A stretch of 64,000 nt of DNA, taken from the NCBI GenBank assembly GCA_963627995.1, contig CAVGCV010000009.1, positions 7,580 through 71,579 on the forward strand, read 5' to 3'. Origin of the DNA: UBA3839 sp963627995 (lineage in GTDB: Bacteria > Bacteroidota > Bacteroidia > Bacteroidales > Bacteroidaceae). Position 1 is the first letter of the stretch. Every line of letters starts with the position of its first letter. The translations under genes were made by a program, and so were the position numbers. Shown here piece by piece: positions 43,817-52,830 of the stretch. The notes beneath the pieces are model-generated. The model was not told where the DNA came from. It made no database searches and worked only from the letters and a program-made list of their open reading frames with translations.

Positions 43817-45706
43817 TCATTTTCCTATCGCCTCGTCCCGGCACAGCCGCGCCATGCTCTCGCCCGTGGCGGCAATCTGCCTCAGGTCACGGCGTAGACG
43901 GCGGCGGAAGCGGGCGATGCGGAACAGAAGGACGATGCCGGCAGGAAACACCACCCCCGCCGCCATGTTGAGCCTCGGGTTGCGGAACGGAACGGTGTGG
44001 GCGTGGGCGTCCAGCACGGGAAAGGCGTTCAGGTCGCGCAGAATCCTGCGGTTGCGGCTGTTCGACAGCACCTCCACGCAGTATTCCAGCTGCTGGCTCA
44101 AGTCCTCGATGCGCTCGTCCCGCTCCGTGTGGAAGAACACTTTCAGGTAGTTGGGGAAGCGGGTCAGGCGCTGCGTGTTGCGGTAGTCGCGCGCGTCGGC
44201 CACAATCCGTTCCAGCGCGTCCGCCATCTCCGCATAGTCGGGCGTGTTGATGATTACCTCCTTGCGCACGATGTGGCGTTTTGTCCTCAGCCCCCACAGG
44301 GCGCGGAAGAACGAGCGGTAGGAGTCGAGGTTGAACAAGGTGGAGTCGTTGTTCGACTTCACCGTGAGGAACACGCCCATCGGGGCCAGCACCACACTGC
44401 TCACCCACATGCCCACCAATGGCGGAATCGTTCCCGCATAGGCCAGGTTGTAGCCCAGCCTGTCTATAATATAATAGAAGAGGAAGATGACCACGGCCAC
44501 CACCACCGGCATGCCCAGTCCGCCTTTGCGGATGATCGCGCCCAGCGGCGCGCCGATGAAAAAGAAGATGAGGCACGACAGCGCCTGCGTAATCTTTTGC
44601 CAAATCTGAATGCGGTGCAGGCGCAGGTTGCGCTGGTACGACTCCATCACCTCGTTCTTGAAGTCCAGGTCGCCCACGGCCAGCATGGTGCTCTGCGTGG
44701 CGCCGCGCATCACCGCTATCTTCTCCGCCACCGACAGGCGCGCATAGGCCGTATCGACATCCAGGCCGGCGTCCGCCCGCTCCCCGCGCGGCGCGGCGTC
44801 CGCCCCGCCCACATACAGCACGCCCCGCCGCATGTCGTTGAAGAAGGCGTGCGACGTGCTGTCAATCACGCCCCGCAGCGAGTCGATGCCCGCCTGCAGC
44901 TGCACGATGCTCTTCGTGCGCGCCGAGTTGGAGAAATCGACGTCCGCCATGTTGAAGTTCTGGTCGAAGTCGATGATGAAGTTCTTCTCCACGAACGTCT
45001 CCCGGCGGTAAGGCACATTGTTCGTGCGGAGCGGATTGTTGGAGAGGTTCTCGAACTGCTCGCCGCTGTACAGGCTCAGCAGCAGGTGGCGCTTGTCCGC
45101 GCTGGTCTGCAGCAGCCCCGAGTCGGCCAGGATGATGTGCGCCTTGTTCACGCCGTCGCGCATGTTGTAGATGATGACCTGGCGGAGCATTCCCGTCTCC
45201 TTGTCCTTCGACCGCACGTAGAGGTTCATGCCCTCCACCCCGTCGTAGAACACCCCCTCGGGAATGCTCAGCTCCGGCGACTTCTGCTGCATCGAGTAGC
45301 GCAGCTGCATCAGGCGGTCGTAGGCGTGCGGCGCAATCACGTCCAGGAAGTAGTAGTTCACCAACGCCAGTGCCGCCATCAGGATGGCCAGCGGGCGCAG
45401 CGTCCGGAACAGGGAGACGCCCGCAGCCTTGATGGCCAGCAGCTCCAGCCGCTCCCCCATGTTGCCGAACGAAATCAGCGACGCCAGCAGCACGGCCAGC
45501 GGCAAGGCCGTCGGCACGAGCGTCTCCGCAGCGTAGAAGAAGAACTTGCCCAGCACGTCAATCCCCAGTCCCTTCCCCACCAAGTCGTCGATGTACTTCC
45601 ACAGGAACTGCAGCATCACCACAAAGAGGCTGATGCAAAACGTGCCGAGGAACAGCACGAGGAAATTCTTCAGGACAAATATGTCGAGCTTCTTCAGTAA
45701 GCGCAT
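43817..45706 (-). CDS. LptF/LptG-family permease (YjgP/YjgQ)
   Basis: A 629-residue inner-membrane protein of the lipopolysaccharide-transport permease family. The start ATG at 45706 gives MRLLKKLDIFVLKNFLVLFL, with the first transmembrane helix beginning near residue 12. Three helices are followed by a long periplasmic beta-jellyroll (YDGVEGMNLYVRSKDKETG and on) and then three more helices (about residues 395-480). Past this a cytoplasmic tail of about 140 residues and a last hydrophobic stretch extend it beyond the E. coli proteins (about 360 residues). Its partner is not in the window. Confidence 0.88.
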   Translation of the reverse strand: MRLLKKLDIFVLKNFLVLFLGTFCISLFVVMLQFLWKYIDDLVGKGLGIDVLGKFFFYAAETLVPTALPLAVLLASLISFGNMGERLELLAIKAAGVSLFRTLRPLAILMAALALVNYYFLDVIAPHAYDRLMQLRYSMQQKSPELSIPEGVFYDGVEGMNLYVRSKDKETGMLRQVIIYNMRDGVNKAHIILADSGLLQTSADKRHLLLSLYSGEQFENLSNNPLRTNNVPYRRETFVEKNFIIDFDQNFNMADVDFSNSARTKSIVQLQAGIDSLRGVIDSTSHAFFNDMRRGVLYVGGADAAPRGERADAGLDVDTAYARLSVAEKIAVMRGATQSTMLAVGDLDFKNEVMESYQRNLRLHRIQIWQKITQALSCLIFFFIGAPLGAIIRKGGLGMPVVVAVVIFLFYYIIDRLGYNLAYAGTIPPLVGMWVSSVVLAPMGVFLTVKSNNDSTLFNLDSYRSFFRALWGLRTKRHIVRKEVIINTPDYAEMADALERIVADARDYRNTQRLTRFPNYLKVFFHTERDERIEDLSQQLEYCVEVLSNSRNRRILRDLNAFPVLDAHAHTVPFRNPRLNMAAGVVFPAGIVLLFRIARFRRRLRRDLRQIAATGESMARLCRDEAIGK

Positions 45707-45738
45707 CTGCAGCGGGCGGACATTTGCATTCCGGCGTG

Positions 45739-45746
45739 CAAAGGTA
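45739..45746 (-). promoter_or_regulatory. Bacteroidetes -7 box for the LptF/G gene
   Basis: TACCTTTG on the minus strand, a perfect TAnnTTTG, 33 bases upstream of the ATG at 45706. Confidence 0.55.
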
Positions 45747-45891
45747 CGACAAAAAAAGCAGAGTGTCAGCGTTTTTGACTTTTTAGTACTGCGGCGCTCC
45801 CCCGGCCTCCCCCCGGCCTGCGACACACCAAGCCGCCGACTGGAGAAAGGAAATGCAAGCACCTGTCAATCAATAACTTAAGAGAAAAAAG

Positions 45892-45999
45892 AAAAACACT
45901 GCGGAGCGGCCGGAAAACGTCCGCAGAGAAAAACTTTTTCCTCCGCGGACGAAATCTTTTTCCTCCGCAGAGCGCAGGGCTTTTCTCCGCAGTGTTTTT
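45892..45999. repeat. 110-bp palindromic intergenic element, copy 5
   Basis: The most symmetric copy: it starts AAAAACACTGCGGAG and ends with the exact reverse complement CTCCGCAGTGTTTTT, 15-bp terminal inverted repeats. It lies in the 592-base divergent gap 45707-46298, which otherwise holds only promoters and GC-rich noncoding DNA. Confidence 0.85.
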
Positions 46000-46225
46000 C
46001 CAGCGATTCCGCACTCCTGGTTTTCAGCGACTTACAATCGTACTTCAATCCATTCGCGCAACGCGTCGCCCGACCCCCGCCACCCCCTCCGCGAGGCCGG
46101 CGGCAGGCGCAACGTGTTGCCGCAGCATGGATTCGCGCGCGGCCCACCGGGGAAACAGCCGCGCCGCATGACCAGGAACCGGCGGTTTTACAAGCGCCAG
46201 CCATCCGCGTTTCCCTATTTTTCCC

Positions 46226-46233
46226 TATTTTTG
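46226..46233 (+). promoter_or_regulatory. Bacteroidetes -7 box for the DUF4421 gene
   Basis: TATTTTTG fits TAnnTTTG, 66 bases upstream of the ATG at 46299. Confidence 0.45.
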
Positions 46234-46298
46234 CCCCCGTTTTTCACCTGGCGCGGACATCCGTGCCCGCGCCACCACCCAAACACCGACGCCTTTCC

Positions 46299-47480
46299 AT
46301 GAACAGGACACAAGTTCTCGCCGCCGGCACGCTCCTCACGGGGATGCTGGCGTTCCACACACAGGCGGCGGCGCAGAAGCGCCCGCGCAAGCCGCTGAAG
46401 GAGCTGCTCCAGACCGCCGACAGCCTGCGCCTGCAAATGCGCCACGCCGCCGACAACGGACGGCTGCTCCAGTGGGGCGACTCGCTCCTGCGCGAGCGCC
46501 TGCACCGTGGCGACATCGACAGCACGCGCTACGAGCGGATGCACGAGCGGCTCGCCCGCTACGACCGCCAGCTCTTCAGCGCCGACTCGCTGCTTGCGCT
46601 GAACTACAGGAAGAAGAACCTCGACACGCTCTACGTCGGCCGCCCCGACACGCGCTGGACCGTCAAGCTGCGCGGCAACATATCGGGTGCGAAGCTCACC
46701 ACCACCGGGCGCCGCGACGGCGCCGGCCACCGCGTCAGCGTCAAGTCCGACTACCGCGGCACGCTCAGCGTCAGCGCGGCCTACCGGGGGCTCGGGCTGG
46801 GCGTGGCGGTCAATCCGGCCAAGTTCGCCAACGAGAACAAGGACTTCGAGTTCAACCTCAACTCCTACGGCAACAAGATGGGCTTCGACATCGTATACCT
46901 CTCCTCCAACACGTACCACGGCAGCCAGACCATGGACGGCGCAACCACCGGCATCACGAAGGGCATGCTGCGGCAGAGCGCGCTGAACCTCAACTTCTAC
47001 TACGCGTTCAGCCACCGCCGCTTCTCCTTTCCCGCCGCCTTCACGCAGAGCTACATCCAGCGGCGCAGCGCCGGCAGCTGGATGGCGGGCGCGAGTTTCG
47101 ACGGCTCGGCAACCGACATCGCCGCCGACCCCGCCGCCGGCACGCCCGCGACGAAAATCAGGCTCGCCGAGCTTGCCGTCGGAGCGGGCTACGGCTACAA
47201 CCTCGTCGCCGGCCGGCACTGGCTCCTCCACCTTTCCGCCCTGCCCACCCTCACGGTCTATTCGCACGACGACATGACCACCGGCGGCGCGAAGCAGCGC
47301 ATGAAGTACACCTTCCCGTCCGCCATCATCACCGGGCGCGGCGCGGCAACCTACTCCTGGCGCAACAAGTTCGCGGGCCTCGTGATGGTCTACAACTATT
47401 CCGTTGCCGGCGACGAGGACCGCCTGCAAATGCGGCGCGAGAAGTGGCGCACACGGATGTTCTACGGATTCCGCTTCTGA
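46299..47480 (+). CDS. DUF4421 family protein, probable outer-membrane barrel
   Basis: A 393-residue protein with a signal peptide (MNRTQVLAAGTLLTGMLAFH and cleavage after AAAQ). RKKNLDTLYVGRPDTRWTVK and the alternating pattern of the C-terminal part (SVSAAYRGLGLGVAVNPAKF; FYGFRF at the very end, a terminal aromatic) match DUF4421 and an outer-membrane beta-barrel. Function unknown. The start ATG at 46299 fits the signal peptide better than the open frame upstream. It stands alone in a GC-rich stretch. Confidence 0.78.
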   Translation: MNRTQVLAAGTLLTGMLAFHTQAAAQKRPRKPLKELLQTADSLRLQMRHAADNGRLLQWGDSLLRERLHRGDIDSTRYERMHERLARYDRQLFSADSLLALNYRKKNLDTLYVGRPDTRWTVKLRGNISGAKLTTTGRRDGAGHRVSVKSDYRGTLSVSAAYRGLGLGVAVNPAKFANENKDFEFNLNSYGNKMGFDIVYLSSNTYHGSQTMDGATTGITKGMLRQSALNLNFYYAFSHRRFSFPAAFTQSYIQRRSAGSWMAGASFDGSATDIAADPAAGTPATKIRLAELAVGAGYGYNLVAGRHWLLHLSALPTLTVYSHDDMTTGGAKQRMKYTFPSAIITGRGAATYSWRNKFAGLVMVYNYSVAGDEDRLQMRREKWRTRMFYGFRF

Positions 47481-47525
47481 CCGCCACGCACAGCACGCCG
47501 CCACGGCAAAAAAAGAAGCAAATCC

Positions 47526-47556
47526 TTTGCGCTTATGCCAAAAAGACTTAATTTTG
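47526..47556 (+). promoter_or_regulatory. Complete Bacteroidetes promoter for the nucleotidyltransferase gene
   Basis: TTTG (47526-47529), 19 bases, TAATTTTG (47549-47556): the full consensus, 62 bases upstream of the ATG at 47619. Confidence 0.75.
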
Positions 47557-47618
47557 CCACAAACAGCAACGAACGACCGACTGGCATTTTTCATAAAACT
47601 ATCATAAGCATTCATCCA

Positions 47619-48530
47619 ATGAAACCAACCCTTTTCCTACTCGCGGCCGGAATGGGCAGCCGCTACGGCGGGCTCAAGCAGCTCGACGGACTCGGCCCCA
47701 ACGGAGAGACCATCATGGACTACTCCATCTACGACGCCGTCCAGGCGGGCTTCGGCAAAATCGTGTGGGTCATCCGCAAGGATTTCGAAGACCAATTCCG
47801 CACACAGATTCTGTCGAAATACGAAGATAAGATTCCGTGCGAGCTCTGCTTCCAGAGCATCGACGCACTCCCCGACGGGTTCACCTGCCCCGAGGGACGC
47901 ACCAAGCCGTGGGGGACGAACCACGCCGTGCTCATGGGCAAGGACGTGATCAAGGAGCCTTTCGCCGTCATCAACTGCGACGACTTCTACGGCCGCGACG
48001 CGTTCCAAACCGTCGGGAAGTTCCTCAGCGCGCTGCCCGAAGGCTCCGCCAACACCTACGCCATGGTGGGATTCCGCTGCTGCAACACGCTCAGCGAGAA
48101 CGGAAGCGTGGCGCGCGGCGTGTGCGTCTACGACGCCCACCACCACCTCACCGACGTGGTGGAGCGCACCGAAATCATGCGCGTCGATGGCCCCATCTGC
48201 TACAAGGACGAAGAGGGGAAATGGATTCCCCTCGAAGAGAACGTTCCCGTGTCGATGAACATGTGGGGCTTCACGCCCGACTACTTCGCCCACAGCGAGG
48301 CCTACTTCCGCGAGTTCCTCTCCGACCCCAAGAACATGGCGAACCTCAAGGCCGAGTTCTTCATCCCGCTCATGGTCAACAAGCTCATCAACGAGGGGAC
48401 GAGCACGGTGGAAGTGCTCGACACCACCTCCAAATGGTTCGGCGTGACCTACGCCGCCGACCGCGAGGCCACGGTCAAGCGCATCGCGCAGCTCGTGGCC
48501 GACGGGACGTATCCGCAGAAGCTCTGGTAA
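47619..48530 (+). CDS. Sugar nucleotidyltransferase (UTP-glucose-1-phosphate uridylyltransferase-like)
   Basis: A 303-residue GT-A-fold protein. FLLAAGMGSRYGGLKQLDGL is the nucleotide-binding signature, with GPNGETIMDYSIYDA after it and the metal-binding INCDDFYGRDAF in the middle. Bacteroidetes relatives are annotated as nucleotidyltransferases of sugar-phosphate metabolism. The exact sugar cannot be told. Start ATG 47619 (MKPTLFLLAA); the longer upstream frame overlaps its own promoter. A perfect promoter precedes it and a hairpin follows. Confidence 0.85.
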   Translation: MKPTLFLLAAGMGSRYGGLKQLDGLGPNGETIMDYSIYDAVQAGFGKIVWVIRKDFEDQFRTQILSKYEDKIPCELCFQSIDALPDGFTCPEGRTKPWGTNHAVLMGKDVIKEPFAVINCDDFYGRDAFQTVGKFLSALPEGSANTYAMVGFRCCNTLSENGSVARGVCVYDAHHHLTDVVERTEIMRVDGPICYKDEEGKWIPLEENVPVSMNMWGFTPDYFAHSEAYFREFLSDPKNMANLKAEFFIPLMVNKLINEGTSTVEVLDTTSKWFGVTYAADREATVKRIAQLVADGTYPQKLW

Positions 48531-48638
48531 AGAAGCGCACCGAACGACCCGGCTTACACACAGCCATTCGGCCCGCGAGCCGCAGTACTTCGGTCATTCC
48601 GTTTCCCCACGGGGAAACACTCTCTATTATTTATTTGG

Positions 48639-48670
48639 GGGATGTATTCCTTTCGCGAGGAATGCATCCC
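48639..48670 (+). terminator. Hairpin after the nucleotidyltransferase gene
   Basis: GGGATGTATTCCT (48639-48651) pairs with AGGAATGCATCCC (48658-48670), with one G-T pair and a 6-base loop; TTTCATT follows. A smaller GTTTCCCC/GGGGAAAC hairpin lies just upstream (48601-48618). Together they separate it from the SGNH gene. Confidence 0.6.
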
Positions 48671-48689
48671 TTTCATTCCTACAACGGAC

Positions 48690-50201
48690 ATGCGCACCCA
48701 CACCCGACACGCCGCGCCGCAGCGGAACGCCATCGGCACACTCCTGCTCGCCGCAGCGCACGCACTTCTCTGCAGCCTCGCGCCGCAAGCGGCGGCATAC
48801 GGCGGCGGCGACCCGTCCGCGCCGCAGGCCGACCGCCCCAAGGCCGTGCTCTTCACCGACCGCGCCGCCACCGCCGCCGGCCTCGCCGCGCGAATCAGCC
48901 GGTCGGCCGGGCTCGACGTGTCCGTCTCCACGGCGTGCCAATACACCGACCCGCGCGCCGGCGGAGCGGCGGAACGCGCCATCCTGTCCGACCCGCGCCT
49001 GCGCGCAGCCCCCGCCGCCGTCCTGCTCCAGCTGGGCTGCGGCGCGCCCCCCGACCCCGTCGCCGGCGGCGAGGACGCATGGCTGGCGCACTACTCGCAG
49101 ACCCTCTTCGACTTCCCCACGGGCAACGTCTGCACCCTCACGGGCAAGCTCATGCGCCACAAGCGCATCGCCGTCGCGCGCGACCAAGTCGCCGCCGCCG
49201 ACCTCGCCGGCAGCATCTTCCGCATCGTCGCCGGCCTGCGGCGGCAATGCCCCGACACGCGCGTGTTCCTCCTCTCCCCCTCCCTCGCCGCCGACGCGCC
49301 GCAGCCGCCCGCCACCGACGCGCAGCTGCGGCTCGTGGCACAAATGCTCTGCGTCCCCTACGTCGCCAGCCCCGACAGCGACCTCGCCCCCTACGCCTTC
49401 GTCTGGGACAGGGAGTCGCCGCGCCCGCAGCTCGGGCGCGTGCTCATCCTCGGCGACAGCTACAGCGAGCAGCGGCGGTGGACGGACGCGCTGGAAGACC
49501 TCTGCGACGCGCGCCTCGTCAATCTCGGCGTGGGCAGCGCCACGCTGCGCGACCGCCACGACCACACCGCGTCGGCCTACACCTCGCGCCCCGTGAAGAC
49601 CGACAGCCAGGGCAACCGCAACACCCTCGCCTGCCAGCTCGAGCAGCTCAAGCGCCTGCTCCGGGGAGGCGGCGACAGCGGCGAGCCGGTGCTCGCGCCG
49701 AACTACCAGCCCGACGCCATCGTCATCGAGGGCGGGACGAACGACAGTCCCGACCCCGACGACGTGGAGGCCCGCTACGCCGACAGTGCGACGCAGGCCG
49801 ACCGCACCACGTTCGTCGGCGCGCTCGCCCACCTCGCCGCCGAGCTGCGCGCGCTCTTCCCCGCGGCGCGAATCTACGCCGCCACGCCCTCCGGCCTCTA
49901 CTACGGACACACCGACGCTCCGTTCGACTACATCCGCAAAGCCCGGCAAATCCGGCGCGCGGCGCGGCTGCTCCACATTCGCACCATCGACTGGGACCGC
50001 GAAGGCCGCCTCAGCTTCGTCTTCAACAACGCGCGCGGAACGGGCGACGGCACACTCGCGCGACCCTTCCGCTACAACGCGGCGACCGACGAGACGCGCG
50101 ACCTGCTCCACCCCAACGAGCGCGGCGGGCGCTTCCTCGCCGAATGCGCGCTGAAGGCACTGCGCGCCCCCATCCACACCGACGCGACAAACCATCCATA
50201 A
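48690..50201 (+). CDS. Secreted SGNH/GDSL hydrolase
   Basis: A 503-residue hydrolase. It starts MRTHTRHAAPQRNAIGTLLL with a signal peptide ending near residue 36; the frame is open 16 codons upstream into the terminator. The C-terminal half has SGNH block I LILGDSYSEQRRW, block III IVIEGGTNDSPD, and block V DLLHPNERGG with the Asp-His pair. The N-terminal 220 residues have a different, unrecognised sequence. Probably an acetyl or acyl esterase acting on glycans outside the cytoplasm. The gene is extremely GC-rich, as are its neighbours; the next gene starts 4 bases on. Confidence 0.82.
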   Translation: MRTHTRHAAPQRNAIGTLLLAAAHALLCSLAPQAAAYGGGDPSAPQADRPKAVLFTDRAATAAGLAARISRSAGLDVSVSTACQYTDPRAGGAAERAILSDPRLRAAPAAVLLQLGCGAPPDPVAGGEDAWLAHYSQTLFDFPTGNVCTLTGKLMRHKRIAVARDQVAAADLAGSIFRIVAGLRRQCPDTRVFLLSPSLAADAPQPPATDAQLRLVAQMLCVPYVASPDSDLAPYAFVWDRESPRPQLGRVLILGDSYSEQRRWTDALEDLCDARLVNLGVGSATLRDRHDHTASAYTSRPVKTDSQGNRNTLACQLEQLKRLLRGGGDSGEPVLAPNYQPDAIVIEGGTNDSPDPDDVEARYADSATQADRTTFVGALAHLAAELRALFPAARIYAATPSGLYYGHTDAPFDYIRKARQIRRAARLLHIRTIDWDREGRLSFVFNNARGTGDGTLARPFRYNAATDETRDLLHPNERGGRFLAECALKALRAPIHTDATNHP

Positions 50202-50205
50202 CGCC

Positions 50206-51399
50206 ATGATTATCCGCTGCCCACACTGCAAGCAGTTCTTCAACGCCGACATCGACCACGCGACCGAGGCCGGCACCATCCGCTGCACCCTTTGCAGCCA
50301 CGACATCCCGTTCGGCCTGCGCACCGTCTCCGAAAACGGCGCCACCACCATCGTCGCCGCGCCACCGGCCGCCGAGCCATCCGCGCCCCCCACGCCCGCC
50401 TGCGACACCCCCGCCTACGGCGAGCCGCTGTCCACGCCCAATCCGGCGGCAGCGGAAACGCCCGCGCGCCCCGCCGAGCCGCCCGAGCCGGCACAGCCCG
50501 GCCTCCCGGACGGCGAGCCCCAGGCAGCCGAACAGCCCGCGCCCGCCGAGCCCTACCAGCCCTACATCCCCTACGGCTACGCGTCGCAGCCACAGCCCGC
50601 CTACGCACCCGTCTACGAGCCGCAGCAGCCGCCGCAGCCGCCCCGCGCGCAGGCCGCCCCCAAGAAGCCAGGAAACAACGGCTGCATGCTGGCAACCTGC
50701 CTCACGCTCTCCGCGCTGGTCGTCGCCGTCCTCGCCCTGCTGGGCTACTTCCTCTACGTCGGCACGCATTCCACTTCCTCAACAGCGGACGGCTACGGCG
50801 CGGACGCCTTCGCGGCGGATACCGCCGCAGTGGAAGAAGTGGTGGACAGCGTTGTCGCCGACGACCCGACATTCCTGCTCGGCCAGCCCGTCGACCTCGG
50901 GCTGAGCGTGCGCTGGGCGAGCTGCAACGTCGGCGCAAGCAGCGGCCACCTTGGCGGCTGGCTGTGCGGCTGGGGCGCGGAGAGCGCCGCCGTCACCAGC
51001 ACCGACCTCGACGACTATCCGTCCGCCAATCCGCCCGCCAGCATCAGCGGAACGGGGCACGACCTCGCCGCCAGCATGTGGGGGGCGGGCTGGCGCACGC
51101 CCACAGTCGCAGAAATGGACGAGCTCGTCCAGCAATGCGCGTGGGAAGCCGACACCGAGGACGGCGTGCAGGGATGCCGCGCCACCGCCCCGAACGGGAA
51201 CAGCATATTCTTCCCCTACAACGGCTACTACGTGGGGACAGACCACTACCGGGAGAACAGGGGAGCCTACGTGTGGAGCGGCAGCATCAGCGACGAGGAC
51301 ACGAGGAACGCGTTCTGCCTCAAAATCGAAGGAGACTCCGTCTACCTGCGCGCCGACCTCCGCTACAAGTCGTTCTCCATCCGCCCCGTGTGCGAATAG
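50206..51399 (+). CDS. Zinc-ribbon, proline-rich, single-TM protein with a FISUMP-type C-terminal domain
   Basis: A 397-residue protein in three parts. The N-terminal 35 residues are a zinc ribbon (two CxxC pairs: CPHCKQFF and CTLCSHD). A Pro/Ala/Gln-rich segment (about 60-150) leads to a transmembrane helix (about 163-186, CLTLSALVVAVLALLGYFLY). The C-terminal domain (about 220-397) reads VDLGLSVRWASCNVGASS, MWGAGWRTPTVAEMDELV, GNSIFFPYNGYY and YVWSGSISDED, as in the fibrobacter succinogenes major paralogous domain of secreted Bacteroidetes proteins. The mix of a cytosolic metal-binding tip and an exported domain is unusual. It is 4 bases after the SGNH gene and likely co-transcribed. Confidence 0.8.
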   Translation: MIIRCPHCKQFFNADIDHATEAGTIRCTLCSHDIPFGLRTVSENGATTIVAAPPAAEPSAPPTPACDTPAYGEPLSTPNPAAAETPARPAEPPEPAQPGLPDGEPQAAEQPAPAEPYQPYIPYGYASQPQPAYAPVYEPQQPPQPPRAQAAPKKPGNNGCMLATCLTLSALVVAVLALLGYFLYVGTHSTSSTADGYGADAFAADTAAVEEVVDSVVADDPTFLLGQPVDLGLSVRWASCNVGASSGHLGGWLCGWGAESAAVTSTDLDDYPSANPPASISGTGHDLAASMWGAGWRTPTVAEMDELVQQCAWEADTEDGVQGCRATAPNGNSIFFPYNGYYVGTDHYRENRGAYVWSGSISDEDTRNAFCLKIEGDSVYLRADLRYKSFSIRPVCE

Positions 51400-51413
51400 C
51401 CCCTCCTCCCCAC

Positions 51414-51461
51414 GCGCGAAAGGCGCGGACCGCCGGCACCGGCAGTCCGCGCCTTTCGCGC
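51414..51461. terminator. Convergent hairpin between the zinc-ribbon and mrp genes
   Basis: A perfect 17-bp inverted repeat, 51414-51430 with 51445-51461 (arm GCGCGAAAGGCGCGGAC), loop 14 with an inner GCCGG/CCGGC stem. It lies between the convergent stops. Confidence 0.7.
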
Positions 51462-51505
51462 TTTCCGTCGCCCGCGCCCGCCGCAGGGGCGCGGGCGCGG
51501 CGCGC

Positions 51506-52606
51506 TCACCGGTGCGTGCGCACGCGCTCCGGGGGGGGCAGCTCGGCGTTGCGCCGCGCCACCTGCTCCGCCACGCGGGCGGCCAGGGCGACGAACGCCG
51601 CGCCTGCCGGCGAAGCGGGGTCGAGCGCGGCCGGCACGCCCGCGTCGCCGCCCTCGCACACGTCCTGCACCAGCGGCACCTGCGCCAGCAGCGGCACGCC
51701 CAGTTCCCCGGCCAGCCGCGCGCACCCGCCGTTTCCGAACACGAAGTACCGCTCGTCGGGGTGGCGCGCCGGCGTGAACCACGCCATGTTCTCGACAAGC
51801 CCGAGGATGGGCACGTTCACCTTGTCGTTGGTGTACATGTTGATGCCCTTGCGCGCGTCGGCCAGGGCCACCTCCTGCGGCGTCGACACCACCACCGCGC
51901 CCGTGATGCCGAGCGTCTGGAGCAGCGTGAGGTGGATGTCGCTGGTGCCCGGCGGGGTGTCGATCAGGAAGTAGTCGAGGTCGCCCCACGCCGCGTCGCC
52001 AATCAGCTGGCGCAGCGCGTTGCTCGCCATCGCGCCGCGCCAGAGCGTGGCCTGCGAGGGGTCGACGAAGAATCCTATCGAGAGCAGCTTCACGCCGTAC
52101 TTCTCCACCGGCACGATTACGTCGCGCCCGCCCGCCTGCTCGGCGCAGGGGCGCGCGTCCTCCACCTGGAACATCTTCGGGACGGACGGCCCGAAGATGT
52201 CGGCGTCGAGCAGGCCCACGCGGTAGCCCATCCGGGCCAGCGCGATGGCGAGGTTGGCCGCCACCGTGCTCTTGCCGACGCCGCCCTTGCCGCTCGCCAC
52301 GGCCACCACGTTGGCGACCCCCGGCAGCAGCTTGTCCGCCTCGGGCGGCAGCTCCGTGCGCGACTCGGTCTTCACCTCGACGGACACGCCGCGCCCCACG
52401 TGCGCGTGGATGGCGGCCTCGGCGGCGCGCGCCATCGACGCGCGGAACGGGTCGGTGGGCTTGGGGAAGACCAGCGTGAACGACACGCGCGCGCCGTCGA
52501 TGCGCACGTCGTCCGCCAACATGTCGTTCTCAATCAGGCTCTTGCCATTGCCCGGGTAGCGCACCGTCGCCAGCGCCTCCCTGATCAGATTCGGATAGAT
52601 TGTCAT
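51506..52606 (-). CDS. mrp: Mrp/ApbC-family iron-sulfur cluster carrier ATPase
   Basis: A 366-residue P-loop ATPase with an N-terminal MIP18/DUF59 domain (about 1-90) and a deviant Walker A motif GKGGVGKST (about 105-113), then LLDADIFGPSVPKMF and DYFLIDTPPGTSD. It is thought to deliver Fe-S clusters in the cytoplasm. The usual CxxC that binds the cluster in ApbC is absent; the equivalent segment reads ENMAWFTPARHPDERYF. This is also seen in Bacteroidetes relatives as I recall them. Start ATG 52606 (MTIYPNLIREAL). Confidence 0.9.
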   Translation of the reverse strand: MTIYPNLIREALATVRYPGNGKSLIENDMLADDVRIDGARVSFTLVFPKPTDPFRASMARAAEAAIHAHVGRGVSVEVKTESRTELPPEADKLLPGVANVVAVASGKGGVGKSTVAANLAIALARMGYRVGLLDADIFGPSVPKMFQVEDARPCAEQAGGRDVIVPVEKYGVKLLSIGFFVDPSQATLWRGAMASNALRQLIGDAAWGDLDYFLIDTPPGTSDIHLTLLQTLGITGAVVVSTPQEVALADARKGINMYTNDKVNVPILGLVENMAWFTPARHPDERYFVFGNGGCARLAGELGVPLLAQVPLVQDVCEGGDAGVPAALDPASPAGAAFVALAARVAEQVARRNAELPPPERVRTHR

Positions 52607-52748
52607 CGCTTGAGATTTCGGTTTACGGACTGCAAACTTACGAAAAATGCGCGACACGCGCAACCGCCGCGCCGGCGCGGGGCGGCCCGCGCGCCGCGTA
52701 GCCGCTGGAAGCGCGCCGAAGAACTTCCTTTGGCGCGCCGAAAAGTGG

Positions 52749-52807
52749 AAGTCGCGTCGTGGTTCGTGGAGAGCACGTCGCGATTTCCACGAACCACGAC
52801 GCGACTT
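52749..52807. repeat. 22-bp perfect inverted repeat in a noncoding gap
   Basis: 52749-52770 pairs exactly with 52786-52807 (arm AAGTCGCGTCGTGGTTCG and on), loop 15. A third, partial copy of the right arm (CGAACCACGACG) follows at 52811. It lies upstream of mrp in the 428-base gap 52607-53034. Confidence 0.8.
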
Positions 52808-52830
52808 GTGCGAACCACGACGTGGTTTTG

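Noticed and set aside
47837..50209. Plus-strand open frame of 790 codons, extremely Arg/Pro-rich
   Set aside because: Out-of-frame shadow of the nucleotidyltransferase and SGNH genes; composition follows the GC bias.
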